64,000 nt of DNA from Psychrobacillus lasiicapitis (GCF_006861795.1 NZ_VDGH01000004.1:248001-312000), one strand, 5' to 3'; positions 26,982 to 35,376 are shown, counted from the stretch's first letter. Translations and numbers: made by a program. The notes: generated by a model not told the origin, from the letters alone.

Positions 26982-27935
26982 ATGATGTGGCAACACTTAC
27001 AAGAAAAACAAGCTCAGTTAATCGTCAAGAAAAATGAACGCGATCGGCTGCAAAGAAAGCAGGCATCGCTCCAAACACAGCGGATGGAATTAGAAACCGT
27101 ATGTAAGAAGTTGGAAGAAAAGCGTTTGAAAGAGCAAAAAGATGTTCTAAAATTAGAGAAGTTCTCCCTTTCCAATTTAGTTAGCAAGTGGAATGGAACG
27201 ATGAACGAAAAACAAAAAAAAGAAATTTCAGAAGCAACAGAAGTTGAAATGAAATATCAAGAAGCGGAAAAAACCTTAAGTGATCTCAAGAAAGATATAG
27301 AAATTGTCAAACTAGAACTGCAAAATGCTGATTATTGTTTAATAGATCAGCATTGGGAATCATTAATGCATGAAAAGAAGGAGTGGCTTTACGCTAACAC
27401 TGTCGATGAACGACAAGAGTTGGAAAATCTATATGAAAATCGGGCAGATTTGGAGTCGATGGAAAAAGAAATAGAAGAAGCTCTGGTAGCGGGTAGAGCT
27501 GCCAAAAGCGCACTTGAACAAGCGAGCTCGGAACTCGATTCAGCATCTGCGTTGTCGACTTGGGACACCTTCCTCGGCGGCGGTGTTTTTGTGACAGCTA
27601 TGAAGCATAACAGTCTCAATAGTTCACAAGACTATATCCATTTAGCGCAAATGGCCCTTCGTCGTTTTGAAACGGAATTGACGGATGTAAAAAACATTGT
27701 GACAGAAGTCATTCAAGTGGATCGTAGCAATTTCATGACATTTACCGATTATTTCTTCGATAATATATTTACGGATTGGATGATTCATTCACAGATTAAT
27801 ACATCTAAAGATCGACTGGAAGAAGTCTTGGACCAAGTGGAAAGAGTGGTAGAAAAGTTGAGCACTAAGATGGATGAAGTGAAGTCTGAATTAGAAAATG
27901 TCAAAGATAATCTAAAAAGTATTATAGAAATGTGA
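26982..27935 (+). CDS. Coiled-coil protein of unknown function
   Basis: 317-residue, mostly helical protein. Long Lys/Glu/Gln-rich coiled coil in residues 2-120 and a second in about 280-317; the middle carries the conserved-looking stretch WDTFLGGGVFVTAMKHNS followed by SSQDYIHLAQMALRRFETEL. No signal or membrane helix, so cytoplasmic. AAAGGGGGAATG ribosome-binding site. Similar proteins occur in other Bacillaceae without a described role; the strict Gly-rich loop between helices looks family-specific. It has its own terminator. Confidence 0.65.
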   Translation: MMWQHLQEKQAQLIVKKNERDRLQRKQASLQTQRMELETVCKKLEEKRLKEQKDVLKLEKFSLSNLVSKWNGTMNEKQKKEISEATEVEMKYQEAEKTLSDLKKDIEIVKLELQNADYCLIDQHWESLMHEKKEWLYANTVDERQELENLYENRADLESMEKEIEEALVAGRAAKSALEQASSELDSASALSTWDTFLGGGVFVTAMKHNSLNSSQDYIHLAQMALRRFETELTDVKNIVTEVIQVDRSNFMTFTDYFFDNIFTDWMIHSQINTSKDRLEEVLDQVERVVEKLSTKMDEVKSELENVKDNLKSIIEM

Positions 27936-28032
27936 AATTCTCGTGGTTCAAATTTGTTAAAGTTAAAAGCCAAATGCAGTAAAACAATTTTGTTTGTTGT
28001 GAAAATCGAACTCATCATGCAAATTTTCATTG

Positions 28033-28060
28033 AAAACGTCCTATATCGGGACGTTTTTTT
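28033..28060 (+). terminator. Terminator after coiled-coil gene
   Basis: AAAACGTCC / GGGACGTTTT hairpin with loop TATATC followed by a T run. Confidence 0.9.
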
Positions 28061-28102
28061 AATTTCCAATAACACCATATAAAGTACTATTGATAATAAT
28101 AC

Positions 28103-28147
28103 TTTACAAAACTTTTAGTTATAGTGTACTATGTAACTAATACACTA
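28103..28147 (+). promoter_or_regulatory. yhc operon promoter with GntR-type operator
   Basis: -35 TTTACA (28103-28108), 18-bp spacer, -10 TACTAT (28127-28132). Overlapping the -10 is a perfect 7-bp inverted repeat TAGTGTA (28122-28128) / TACACTA (28141-28147) with 12 nt between. This resembles YtrA-subfamily GntR operators and suits autorepression by the YhcF-like regulator. Confidence 0.65.
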
Positions 28148-28167
28148 ATACTTAAGGAGAAGAGCAT

Positions 28168-28962
28168 ATGAAACAATTGAAAGGACTAATCAAAAAAGAA
28201 TGGATGCTGATGAGGTTTTGGCTCGTCATTCTGTTCATTTTGAATACGTTAGGGATTGTAGGTATCCCGTTATTGTTGAAGACATGGATAGGCGATATCC
28301 CTATTTTTAAGACCGCAGTTATATTAGCTGGGATTTGGCTTGTTTTTAGTCATCTGATCGCCATCCTTCTATTTATAGTAAGTTTGCAACTTGATATGAA
28401 GAGACCAGATATTTGGTTACATACGGAAAGCTCTATTTATAAACTAATTGGCACAAAGCTAGCATTTGCTACTGTCCTCACATCATTCTCATTACTGTGG
28501 ATCGAATTATTATTGGTCATGTTGCAAGCGGTAAACAGTGATCCCGAGTTTATGACTTTTGATCAACTATTGGAGATGAAAGTGTATGTATTTGTTGGTA
28601 TCTTTTTCTCCATCCTATTGAACTTAATTATCGTGCTTTTCTTTTGGGTCATTTACCATTTAATCCGTCCATACGTAAAAGGTTTTTCTATTATTATTAC
28701 CGTTTTCTTGTTTATCGTAAGTTCTATTCTTTGGAGTATGAACAGCACGGTCGAATTATTTGAAAAGTTTCCTCGTTTTGGAAGCATCCGCATTCCTATT
28801 CCGGATTTTATTCAGAAGTTTAGAAAGTATGAGAACTATGAAGATTTGACGTTTTTGGTAGAACCGACAATTTACGTTAGTGAAATTGTTTTCATCACTG
28901 CGTTTGCAATCATTCTTTTTTGGGTGTCGGCTCTGTGGTTCGACAAGAAAGTGAGGATTTAA
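28168..28962 (+). CDS. yhcE: YhcE-like membrane protein
   Basis: 264-residue integral membrane protein with six hydrophobic segments (about residues 17-40, 48-75, 90-120, 130-165, 170-195 and 235-258), resembling an ABC-2 type permease half. Gene order yhcE-F-G-H-I and product types match B. subtilis. In the operon the GntR gene follows after one base. Function probably part of an ABC exporter; substrate unknown. Confidence 0.75.
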   Translation: MKQLKGLIKKEWMLMRFWLVILFILNTLGIVGIPLLLKTWIGDIPIFKTAVILAGIWLVFSHLIAILLFIVSLQLDMKRPDIWLHTESSIYKLIGTKLAFATVLTSFSLLWIELLLVMLQAVNSDPEFMTFDQLLEMKVYVFVGIFFSILLNLIIVLFFWVIYHLIRPYVKGFSIIITVFLFIVSSILWSMNSTVELFEKFPRFGSIRIPIPDFIQKFRKYENYEDLTFLVEPTIYVSEIVFITAFAIILFWVSALWFDKKVRI

Positions 28963-28963
28963 T

Positions 28964-29335
28964 ATGAGTATCGACTTTTTGCCGGACAAACCAATTTATC
29001 AACAACTAATTGACCGAATTACTGGGGAAATTATTCGAGGAAATGTGAAACCAGGCGAGAAATTGCCTTCGGTTCGTGAATATGCAGTGGAAGTCGGTGT
29101 GAATGCTAATACAATGCAACGTGTATATAAGGAGCTGGAGATGATGAGGATTTCAGAAACGAAACGTGGTCAAGGAACTTTTGTAACGGATAACGAAACA
29201 CGTTTACAGCAATTACGCGATGAAGTAAAGGAAGGGCTTGTGGAGTCATTTCTAAACAGTATCGAAGCATTAGGTTTTTCAAAAAAAGAGATGATTGAAT
29301 TTATTCAAACAAGGGAACGAGGGGAGAAACAGTGA
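28964..29335 (+). CDS. yhcF: GntR-family regulator, YhcF-like
   Basis: Short GntR regulator of the YtrA type, 123 aa: winged HTH at 10-75 (IYQQLIDRITGEIIRGNVKPG, then SVREYAVEVGVNANTMQRVYKELE) and a short C-terminal dimer helix instead of a large effector domain. These regulators usually repress ABC-transporter operons until a cell-envelope or antibiotic signal appears. Stop overlaps the next start (GTGA). Probably binds the TAGTGTA repeat upstream of yhcE. Confidence 0.9.
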   Translation: MSIDFLPDKPIYQQLIDRITGEIIRGNVKPGEKLPSVREYAVEVGVNANTMQRVYKELEMMRISETKRGQGTFVTDNETRLQQLRDEVKEGLVESFLNSIEALGFSKKEMIEFIQTRERGEKQ

Positions 29336-30054
29336 TTGCCTTAGAACAGGTTGAGAAAAATTATGGAAAGAAGCAAGCGTTAAAAGGAGTAAATCTCATC
29401 ATTCCACCCGGAAAGATTATTGGATTAGTAGGCGAAAACGGAAGCGGAAAATCCACGCTTTTAAAGATCATTGCTGGTCTCACAACTCCCTCAAGTGGAA
29501 CCATTCAGGTGAATGGAATTAAGGCAACGAGAAGCATCGCAAGTAAGGTAGCGTATATGCCAGATGCGGATGTCTTCTATCCAATCTTTTCTGTCGAGAA
29601 ATTATTCCGTTTTTATGAAACACAGTTTGAAGACTTCAATTATTCGAAAGCCTGTATAGTGGCGCAATATTTAAATATACCTTTGGAAGCGAAGCTAAAA
29701 ACTTTATCAAAAGGGAACAGGGGTCGTGCCAAAATGGCGGCGACATTAGGAAGGGAAGCTTCTTACTATTTGTTGGATGAACCGTTTTCGGGATTCGATC
29801 CACTTGTTCGGGAGGATATCATCAAAGGGATGATACAATTTACTGATCCTGAAACACAAACGGTTCTTATGTCCACACATGAAATTAAGGAAGCGGAGCC
29901 GTTACTTGACGCTATTATACTATTGAATCATGGAAAAATTTTAGCTTATGAGGAAGTGGAAACTATCCGTGATCAGTTCCGTATGGATTCAATAACATGG
30001 ATGACGAAACTAATAAAGGAAGGTGATTTGAGTGGAAATGAAACCTATCGTTGA
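29332..30054 (+). CDS. yhcG: ABC transporter ATPase, YhcG-like
   Basis: 240-residue ABC ATPase. Walker A GENGSGKST, ABC signature replaced by LSKGNRGRAKM, Walker B YYLLDEPFSGFD and H-loop STHEIKE. GTG start overlaps the GntR stop; it overlaps the next gene by 23 bp. It is the first of two ATPases in the operon, which may pair as a heterodimer with YhcE/YhcI permeases. Confidence 0.92.
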   Translation: MIALEQVEKNYGKKQALKGVNLIIPPGKIIGLVGENGSGKSTLLKIIAGLTTPSSGTIQVNGIKATRSIASKVAYMPDADVFYPIFSVEKLFRFYETQFEDFNYSKACIVAQYLNIPLEAKLKTLSKGNRGRAKMAATLGREASYYLLDEPFSGFDPLVREDIIKGMIQFTDPETQTVLMSTHEIKEAEPLLDAIILLNHGKILAYEEVETIRDQFRMDSITWMTKLIKEGDLSGNETYR

Positions 30055-30955
30055 ATTGAAAAATTTATCGAAAACAATCGGAAAGAAAAAAATTATTGAT
30101 CAATTGAATCTAACCTTATATCCTGGACAAATTACAGGGTTTTTAGGACCAAATGGAGCTGGTAAAACTACGACGATCCGTATGATGGTGGGTCTCATGA
30201 AGCCAACTACTGGCGATGTGATAATCGATGGTCTTTCTCTGCAGTCGAATTTCGAAGCAGGTATTAGTAAAATGGGGGCGATCGTGGAAAATCCTGAAAT
30301 GTATAAGTTTATGTCTGGATATAAAAACTTGGTCCATTTCGCTCGCATGCATAAAAATGTGACGAAGGAAAGGATTGACGAGGTCATTCGACAAGTAGGA
30401 ATGGAAAAACGCATTCATGAAAAGGTATCCACCTATTCGCTTGGTATGCGTCAACGCTTAGGTTTAGCTCAGGCGTTGTTAAATAAACCAAAGTTTCTTA
30501 TTTTAGATGAACCGACGAACGGTCTAGATCCTGCGGGCATTCGAGAATTTCGTACCTATTTACGGAAAATTGCAGAAGAAGATGGTGTTTCCGTATTAGT
30601 GTCGAGTCATCTATTGTCCGAAATTGAGTTAATGTGTGATCGGATTGCAGTCATTCAAAACGGTAAACTTGTAGCGATTCGAGAAGTAAATGAAACAGAA
30701 GAGTCGCAATATTATATCGAGGCACAGCCGGTAGATAAGGCTCGTCACATACTAATTGAAAAAGGAATAAGTGTAGAAGACTACCAAAACGGTTTATTAA
30801 TTAGTGTAGAACAGGCTGACATTCCAACAGTTGTTGAACAATTAGTACAACAAAATATATTAATTTATACGGTTTCACATCATCGTAAAACATTGGAAGA
30901 GCAGTTCTTAGAAATGACAGGAGGTGGGCAAATTGTTGAATCTAATTCGAAATGA
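30032..30955 (+). CDS. yhcH: ABC transporter ATPase, YhcH-like
   Basis: 307-residue ABC ATPase of the BcrA type: Walker A GPNGAGKTT, Q-loop, signature YSLGMRQRLGLAQALL, Walker B FLILDEPTNGLDP and H-loop SSHLLSE, followed by a C-terminal extension (about 220-307) typical of antibiotic/bacitracin exporters. GTG start behind AAGGAAGG. Overlaps yhcI. Role: ATP hydrolysis for export, substrate unknown. Confidence 0.93.
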   Translation: MEMKPIVELKNLSKTIGKKKIIDQLNLTLYPGQITGFLGPNGAGKTTTIRMMVGLMKPTTGDVIIDGLSLQSNFEAGISKMGAIVENPEMYKFMSGYKNLVHFARMHKNVTKERIDEVIRQVGMEKRIHEKVSTYSLGMRQRLGLAQALLNKPKFLILDEPTNGLDPAGIREFRTYLRKIAEEDGVSVLVSSHLLSEIELMCDRIAVIQNGKLVAIREVNETEESQYYIEAQPVDKARHILIEKGISVEDYQNGLLISVEQADIPTVVEQLVQQNILIYTVSHHRKTLEEQFLEMTGGGQIVESNSK

Positions 30956-31865
30956 ATGGATGAAGCTGTGGCATAAAAAGGCAACATGGGTAATGGTAGC
31001 ATTATTAATTGCAATGATTATTGGACTCGTTGCGATTACGAAATGGATAGATCGTAATACGGAAACTCCTGCTTGGGAGCAAACAGTTTCAGAAGAACTT
31101 ACGATAGTTAAGCAACAGTTGGCAACACCTGGTATAGATGAAGAAACGAAAAAGAGCTTGGAAGAACAGCAAATGTTACTTCAATACCGTCTAGATGAAG
31201 GCATCGCTCCTCTAGCAAGTAATAGTTTGGAAGGGTTTATAATGGATTCATATGGCATGTCATCTATTATTACATTGTTGACTGTAATTGTGGCTGCAGG
31301 GATCGTTGCTTCCGAGTTTTCGCAAGGAACTATTAAAATGTTACTGGCACGTCCTGTACAGAGATGGAAAATCCTAACTTCGAAATTTTTGACAGTCGTT
31401 GCTTTTGCTTTATTCTTAACAGTGGTCGCATACGTTGTTTCACTCGTGATGGGCTTAATTTTTTATGAGGCTTCAGGGGGCGGACTTTTAGAAGTTGTGA
31501 ATGGGCAAGTAACAGAAGTTTCGTATTGGTTAAAATCGATTTGGTTAAATGTACTGGCACTAGGTGACGTTATCATTATTGCAAGTTTTGCCTTTGCAAT
31601 TGGTACCGTTTTCCGTTCTAGTTCATTGGCAATTGGAATCGCGATTTTCCTTATGTTCACTGGTTCCCAGTTTGCCTTTTTCTTGAAAAATTATGAAATC
31701 GTGAAATATATATTATTCTCCCATACGTTCACTCAAATGGAGACAGGGGGTTCCTTTATAGAAGGAATGTCTACACCATTTTCGGTGGCTGTATTAGTTG
31801 CTTACTTTATTTTCTTCCTAGCAATCAGCTATTGGACATTTACAAAACGTGACGTCACAGCATAA
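30933..31865 (+). CDS. yhcI: ABC-2 permease, YhcI-like
   Basis: 310-residue permease: amphipathic NEWMKLWHKKATW start, a first helix, an extracytoplasmic loop of about 70 residues rich in Gln/Glu, then five helices beginning near residue 105 with GMSSIITLLTVIVAAGIVASEFSQGTIK (family motif EFSQGTIK). The TTG at 30933 fits AGGAGG at 30919-30924; the GTG at 30924 overlaps that site. Partner of the YhcH ATPase. A strong terminator follows. Confidence 0.9.
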   Translation: MLNLIRNEWMKLWHKKATWVMVALLIAMIIGLVAITKWIDRNTETPAWEQTVSEELTIVKQQLATPGIDEETKKSLEEQQMLLQYRLDEGIAPLASNSLEGFIMDSYGMSSIITLLTVIVAAGIVASEFSQGTIKMLLARPVQRWKILTSKFLTVVAFALFLTVVAYVVSLVMGLIFYEASGGGLLEVVNGQVTEVSYWLKSIWLNVLALGDVIIIASFAFAIGTVFRSSSLAIGIAIFLMFTGSQFAFFLKNYEIVKYILFSHTFTQMETGGSFIEGMSTPFSVAVLVAYFIFFLAISYWTFTKRDVTA

Positions 31866-31882
31866 TAATAAAATATTAACTG

Positions 31883-31912
31883 GAAAAACACTGCGGCTTG
31901 CAGTGTTTTTCT
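31883..31912 (+). terminator. Terminator of yhc operon
   Basis: GAAAAACACTGC / GCAGTGTTTTTC perfect hairpin, loop GGCTT, then T-rich sequence. Confidence 0.92.
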
Positions 31913-32022
31913 TATTCATTTACAAATACAAATGTATCTTTCATTACCTTATTAATCCCGCAGAAATTATGTCTTGCAAAGAATTTGGGTCTTTCGTTGT
32001 TTGTATTAAGTCAAAATCAAAC

Positions 32023-32067
32023 AGGGCACCCCCCGATCCATAAATTAATGGACTGAGGGGTGCCCTT
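32023..32067 (-). terminator. Terminator of small beta-protein gene
   Basis: AGGGCACCCC / GGGGTGCCCT stem with an inner TCCAT/ATGGA pairing. On the minus strand a TTTGATTTT run follows, consistent with ending the gene at 32105. Confidence 0.85.
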
Positions 32068-32104
32068 TAGAGCATATATTAACCTGTTAATTGTTTTTTA
32101 TAAA

Positions 32105-32446
32105 CTAGAGAATTTGTACTAATTCTGAGTGTAAAACTCGTTGAGCAGTAATAATTACACCTGAAGCTGTTCTTCCGTAGACTGAATACAATCCGCCGGT
32201 TTGATTTGGAACGATTTCAACTTCATATTGAGATGCTCCTCCAACTCCAAGGGTTACAAATGTTGAAGCATTAGCAGCTGCGCTAAAGTTAGCTGATGAA
32301 ACTTGTTCTCTTGTCCCATTAAGTCTGAAGACTCTAACCACCCCAGTAAGTCGTCCTCCAGTACGATTAAGGATTTTGACTCGAGCATTAGTTGCATTAG
32401 CCGGTTGATTTCCTTGATTTTCAATTGGTCCAGTTGTTAAAGGCAT
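32105..32446 (-). CDS. Small beta-rich protein of unknown function
   Basis: 113-residue protein beginning MPLTTGPIENQGNQPANAT, with alternating strands (RVKILNRTGG, GVVRVFRLNG, STFVTLGVGG, YEVEIVPN) that suggest a beta sandwich. No signal peptide, Cys or membrane segment. AGGAGG site 8 bp before ATG. It looks like a small structural or spore/exosporium-surface protein, in line with DUF4183 genes elsewhere in the window, but I do not recognise a family. The 5' leader has a perfect 18-bp palindrome. Confidence 0.65.
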   Translation of the reverse strand: MPLTTGPIENQGNQPANATNARVKILNRTGGRLTGVVRVFRLNGTREQVSSANFSAAANASTFVTLGVGGASQYEVEIVPNQTGGLYSVYGRTASGVIITAQRVLHSELVQIL

Positions 32447-32829
32447 TTAAAATACACCTCCTCACATTGAGGGAATTATAATCTGCAGATTATACATTCA
32501 TTCTATTCAGTACTCTATTAATTCTCTAAACTTATTCACTAATTTTCTTAAAGTAATCTTATTGCTGTCCCATGTAGGACATGATATACATAACTTAAAA
32601 TAGGAAAAAAAGTTAGCAATAATGTAGAAAATCAAATTTCACTCACATTTCTTTATTTTTTTCTCTCTATTAAAGAAATGGTGCTAGTGAAGTAAAAAAG
32701 ATGATAATAAGAAGAAAAACAGATGTGGAAATGGTTTTTTTGTTTTTTATTAGTTTATGTTTAAAGAAGGATTAATTAATGGTAATAAAGAATTGTTAAA
32801 GTTATTAATAATTCTAGGGGGAAAATATT
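32447..32829. other. Divergent intergenic region with palindrome
   Basis: 380 bp of very AT-rich DNA between divergent genes. Contains the perfect palindrome TATAATCTGCAGATTATA (32477-32494) about 30 bp before the minus-strand start, and leader sequence for the RsbR-like gene on the right. No gene is seen. Confidence 0.5.
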
Positions 32830-33657
32830 TTGGAAAAAATATTTATAGATGAGGATTTTAAAAAATATTTTAAGAGCCATAAACAAGACTTTGAAAATCA
32901 TTTATTAAACCAAGCTGTGAATGTAAGAGACAAAATAGATGATATCCTGAAGTTTGGAGAAATTGACCTCATTAATAATGCACACAAACTCATTAATTTC
33001 ATAATCGATGGAGAAAAACAGGCAGAACTTCGTTTATTTGCTAAACAAGAAGGTATAGCTTGGGCAACACATTCTTTAACTTTATCCTTTAAACTGGAAT
33101 GGGTACAAGCGATTCGCAGGACCTTATGGAGCTTCTTGCAGAAATTTAACAATCAAACGCAAAAGTTTAATTTAGATGCGATATTCTTATTGGAAAAACA
33201 ACTCAATAATAATGTTGATGACTTTTTAAATTCATTCTTTATAAGCTATTCTACATTCAAGGATTCTTTAATTCTCGCTCAAAGAGAAGTAGTTGAAAAG
33301 TTGTCAGTTCCAATTATCCCTATAACTCCAACTATTTGTATACTGCCCTTAATTGGAACAATAGACTCCTTTAGAACAACTGTTTTAGAGGAAAAGGTTT
33401 TAACAGAGATTAATAGACTTCAAATTGAAACTTTAATAATTGATTTATCGGGTATAGCTGAAATGGAAAACAAAGTAATTGAACACCTAATGAAAACTAT
33501 TTATGGTACTTCAATGATGGGATGTCGCACAATTATTACAGGCTTGCGCCCTGATGTTGTCAGACAAATGATTAATTTAGGTATTAAATTTGATAAAGAA
33601 ACAAAAACCTTTGGTACTTTACAACAAGCTTTAAATGAATTCTTTATTGGAAAATAA
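32830..33657 (+). CDS. RsbR paralogue with C-terminal STAS domain
   Basis: 275-residue RsbR-type stressosome/sigma-B co-antagonist paralogue. N-terminal non-haem-globin-like domain (about 5-150, with IAWATHSLTLSFKLEWVQAI) and STAS domain (about 165-272). In the STAS phosphorylation loop the usual Asp-Thr is replaced by Glu-Asn (AEMENKVIEHL), so the main phospho-threonine position seems lost. TTG start behind AGGGGGAAA. No RsbS/RsbT neighbours, so it is an orphan that may join a stressosome encoded elsewhere or act in another pathway. Confidence 0.8.
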   Translation: MEKIFIDEDFKKYFKSHKQDFENHLLNQAVNVRDKIDDILKFGEIDLINNAHKLINFIIDGEKQAELRLFAKQEGIAWATHSLTLSFKLEWVQAIRRTLWSFLQKFNNQTQKFNLDAIFLLEKQLNNNVDDFLNSFFISYSTFKDSLILAQREVVEKLSVPIIPITPTICILPLIGTIDSFRTTVLEEKVLTEINRLQIETLIIDLSGIAEMENKVIEHLMKTIYGTSMMGCRTIITGLRPDVVRQMINLGIKFDKETKTFGTLQQALNEFFIGK

Positions 33658-33728
33658 GATTGACTATTGAAGAGCTCATTTCTCTATCAATGCTCCCCCT
33701 CTAACATAGTTTTTATTTTTTTTTTATA

Positions 33729-33830
33729 ATCATAGTCCAAAATGTGGCTAAAGAGCAAGTAGTGCCAGCAGGCGTAACATTTGGCGTTGACTTTGAGGTT
33801 TTAACGCGTGGACAATGGTATTGGAGATAA
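33729..33830 (+). pseudogene. C-terminal gene remnant
   Basis: 33 open codons ending in TAA with protein-like composition (VVPAGVTFGVDFEVLTRG...) but no start codon or ribosome-binding site and a T-rich, non-coding sequence before it. Probably the 3' scrap of a deleted gene; family not recognised. Confidence 0.4.
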
Positions 33831-33855
33831 CAAAAAAAGCGTTATTCCGCATTAG

Positions 33856-33890
33856 GTCATTACAGTGTCAATTGCTGTGGTGACTTTTTT
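33856..33890 (+). terminator. Terminator
   Basis: GTCATTACAG / CTGTGGTGAC stem with two G-U pairs followed by TTTTTTAATT. It may belong to the remnant just upstream. Confidence 0.7.
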
Positions 33891-33894
33891 AATT

Positions 33895-33972
33895 GAACCT
33901 CCCACAGCAGTCTTTGGGGATAGCCCTCAAGTGCTCTGCTCATTAAGTTGAGTGAGGCTTTTTTTTGAAAGA
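33895..33972 (+). ncRNA. Candidate structured RNA or complex terminator
   Basis: CCTC pairs with GAGG over a long arm, inside which CAGCAG pairs with CTGCT and GGGGATAGCCC forms a small hairpin; a second small hairpin CTCATTAAGTTGAG follows, then eight T. This is more elaborate than a simple terminator and directly follows another terminator. It could be a small RNA. No known family recognised. Confidence 0.4.
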
Positions 33973-34067
33973 AACCTTGAAGAAGGATTTACCAAGATAA
34001 ATTACCTTATGCATTTTAAATTCTTTGCATAATCTATATATAGCAAGAGGAAAGGAGGGGGAATAAG

Positions 34068-34187
34068 ATGTCTGGATATTGTGGAAGTGAAGGTGGCGGA
34101 TACGGTAATCGCGGATCGAACTTCGCGTTGATTGTAGTGCTGTTTATCCTACTAATTATTGTGGGGGCAAGTTTTATGAGCTACTAA
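34068..34187 (+). CDS. YjcZ-family sporulation micropeptide
   Basis: 39-residue peptide: Gly/Tyr-rich hydrophilic head (MSGYCGSEGGGYGNRGSNF) followed by one membrane helix (ALIVVLFILLIIVGASF) and short tail. This matches the YjcZ/TIGR01732 family of tiny sporulation-linked membrane peptides. AAAGGAGGGGG ribosome-binding site. Monocistronic. Small size means it is easily missed by gene finders. Confidence 0.85.
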   Translation: MSGYCGSEGGGYGNRGSNFALIVVLFILLIIVGASFMSY

Positions 34188-34527
34188 ACAAATATGATGT
34201 AGATTAAGAGAGAATGTCAAGCTTTAACAAAATCACTTTAGTCATACGGTATATTTTGTCCGCTGTACCTGATGACTTCAAGAATGGTTAGTAAGAAAGT
34301 TTAAAACGAAAGATGATTTCCCATTTTGTAACTCCTCTTCTAAAAAATCGATCTTCTTCTAATCGAGTTGATCGATTTTTTATTTAACAAAAACAATTAA
34401 AGGGTGGAGTCATGAAATTTGAGTGTACTATCAATAATATAATACGTAAAAATTCATAAGGCAGAAGGATTTCTACATATAAATGTGGAAAGTATAGTTA
34501 GAAGCGGACATTAGAGGGGGATTTTAA
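34188..34527. other. Gene-free 340-bp stretch
   Basis: Contains the terminator at 34342-34384. A 14-codon frame with a GGTGGAG site (ATG at about 34411) ends at once and is not called. The right end holds the leader of the DinB gene. Confidence 0.4.
34342..34384. terminator. Terminator after YjcZ region
   Basis: AAAAAATCGAT / ATCGATTTTTT hairpin with an inner CTTCTTCTAATCGAGTTG loop. Confidence 0.85.
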
Positions 34528-34998
34528 ATGGAACAAACTATTTTACATCATATGGAAACCGTACGAAGTATAACGATGAAATCTATAGAGACGATACGAG
34601 AAGAAATAGCGGATATTGTTCCTGAAGGCTTCAATAATAATATTCGTTGGAATTTCGGACATATTGCATTTGTACAAGAAAGACTGGTATATAGTGTTTT
34701 AGGTGAAAAAATGAGTCTCCCAGTAGAGTATGAGAATTTTTTTGGCCCGGGAACAAAACCTGCTGATTGGCAAGGAACTCCTCCGACACTTAAGGAGATT
34801 TGTTCTGTGTTAGTTGTACAAACTGAAAGAATAAAAGGATTCGTTCCAGAACGCTTTTCCGATAAACTGCCAACTCCATTTACAAATAGGATGGGTATTT
34901 CTTTCCATACGCTTGGAGAAACCCTTTTATTTAGTTTTTATCATGAGGCAATGCATATGGAAACGATTAAAAGAATATACAAAAATATTTCCAATTAA
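34528..34998 (+). CDS. DinB-family metalloprotein
   Basis: 156-residue four-helix DinB/YfiT-like protein. Metal-binding His positions are visible: WNFGHIAFVQE in helix 2 and FYHEAMHMETI in helix 4. The family covers thiol-dependent S-transferases (bacillithiol-dependent in Bacillaceae) and uncharacterised members. GAGGGGG site before ATG. A long hairpin terminator follows. Function is inferred from the fold only. Confidence 0.85.
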   Translation: MEQTILHHMETVRSITMKSIETIREEIADIVPEGFNNNIRWNFGHIAFVQERLVYSVLGEKMSLPVEYENFFGPGTKPADWQGTPPTLKEICSVLVVQTERIKGFVPERFSDKLPTPFTNRMGISFHTLGETLLFSFYHEAMHMETIKRIYKNISN

Positions 34999-35025
34999 AT
35001 ATTGCTAGTGGAGCTTGCAAAATAT

Positions 35026-35082
35026 AATCCTCTTTAAGTAGTCAGTGTATGGAATAACACACGACTACATGAAGGGGATTTT
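35026..35082 (+). terminator. Terminator after DinB gene
   Basis: AATCCTCTT .. GTAGTC .. GTGT / ACAC .. GACTAC .. AAGGGGATT long hairpin followed by TTTATT. Confidence 0.85.
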
Positions 35083-35092
35083 ATTATGGTGA

Positions 35093-35376
35093 TGCTTAAA
35101 TAGGAAATTTAAAGAAAACAAACAAACCTTCCATATAGGCACGTCGTCTAATGAAAAGAGAGGAGAGGCAGTCGCCCTTTATAGCGTTCAGTTAGTCACT
35201 AATATTACAATGACGCTAGGGTTTCTCCCAATGATTTCTATGTCACTTCCATTTATCAGTTATGAATTGATGCCAACCTTATTTAATGCCTTTCTAATCG
35301 GTGTCGTGCTAAGTGTATATCGCCGAAAGGATTTAGTTGCTAGTGGTTTTACAGAAAAAACTGTTTGTGTTAAATG
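35093..35376 (+). pseudogene. C-terminal fragment of FtsW/RodA/SpoVE-family gene
   Basis: An open frame without a start codon that encodes LVTNITMTLGFLPMISMSLP, then FISYELMPTLFNAF and LSVYRRKDLV before TGA at 35374-35376. This is the last third of a SEDS-family (FtsW/RodA/SpoVE) glycan polymerase: the PFISYG motif is recognisable, with Gly changed to Glu. Everything upstream of residue about 30 is unrelated or scrambled. It is a remnant, probably of a deleted YwcF-type paralogue. Confidence 0.65.

Noticed and set aside
31849-32043. 64-codon frame after yhcI
   Set aside because: It crosses the operon terminator and the next gene's terminator; composition is not protein-like.
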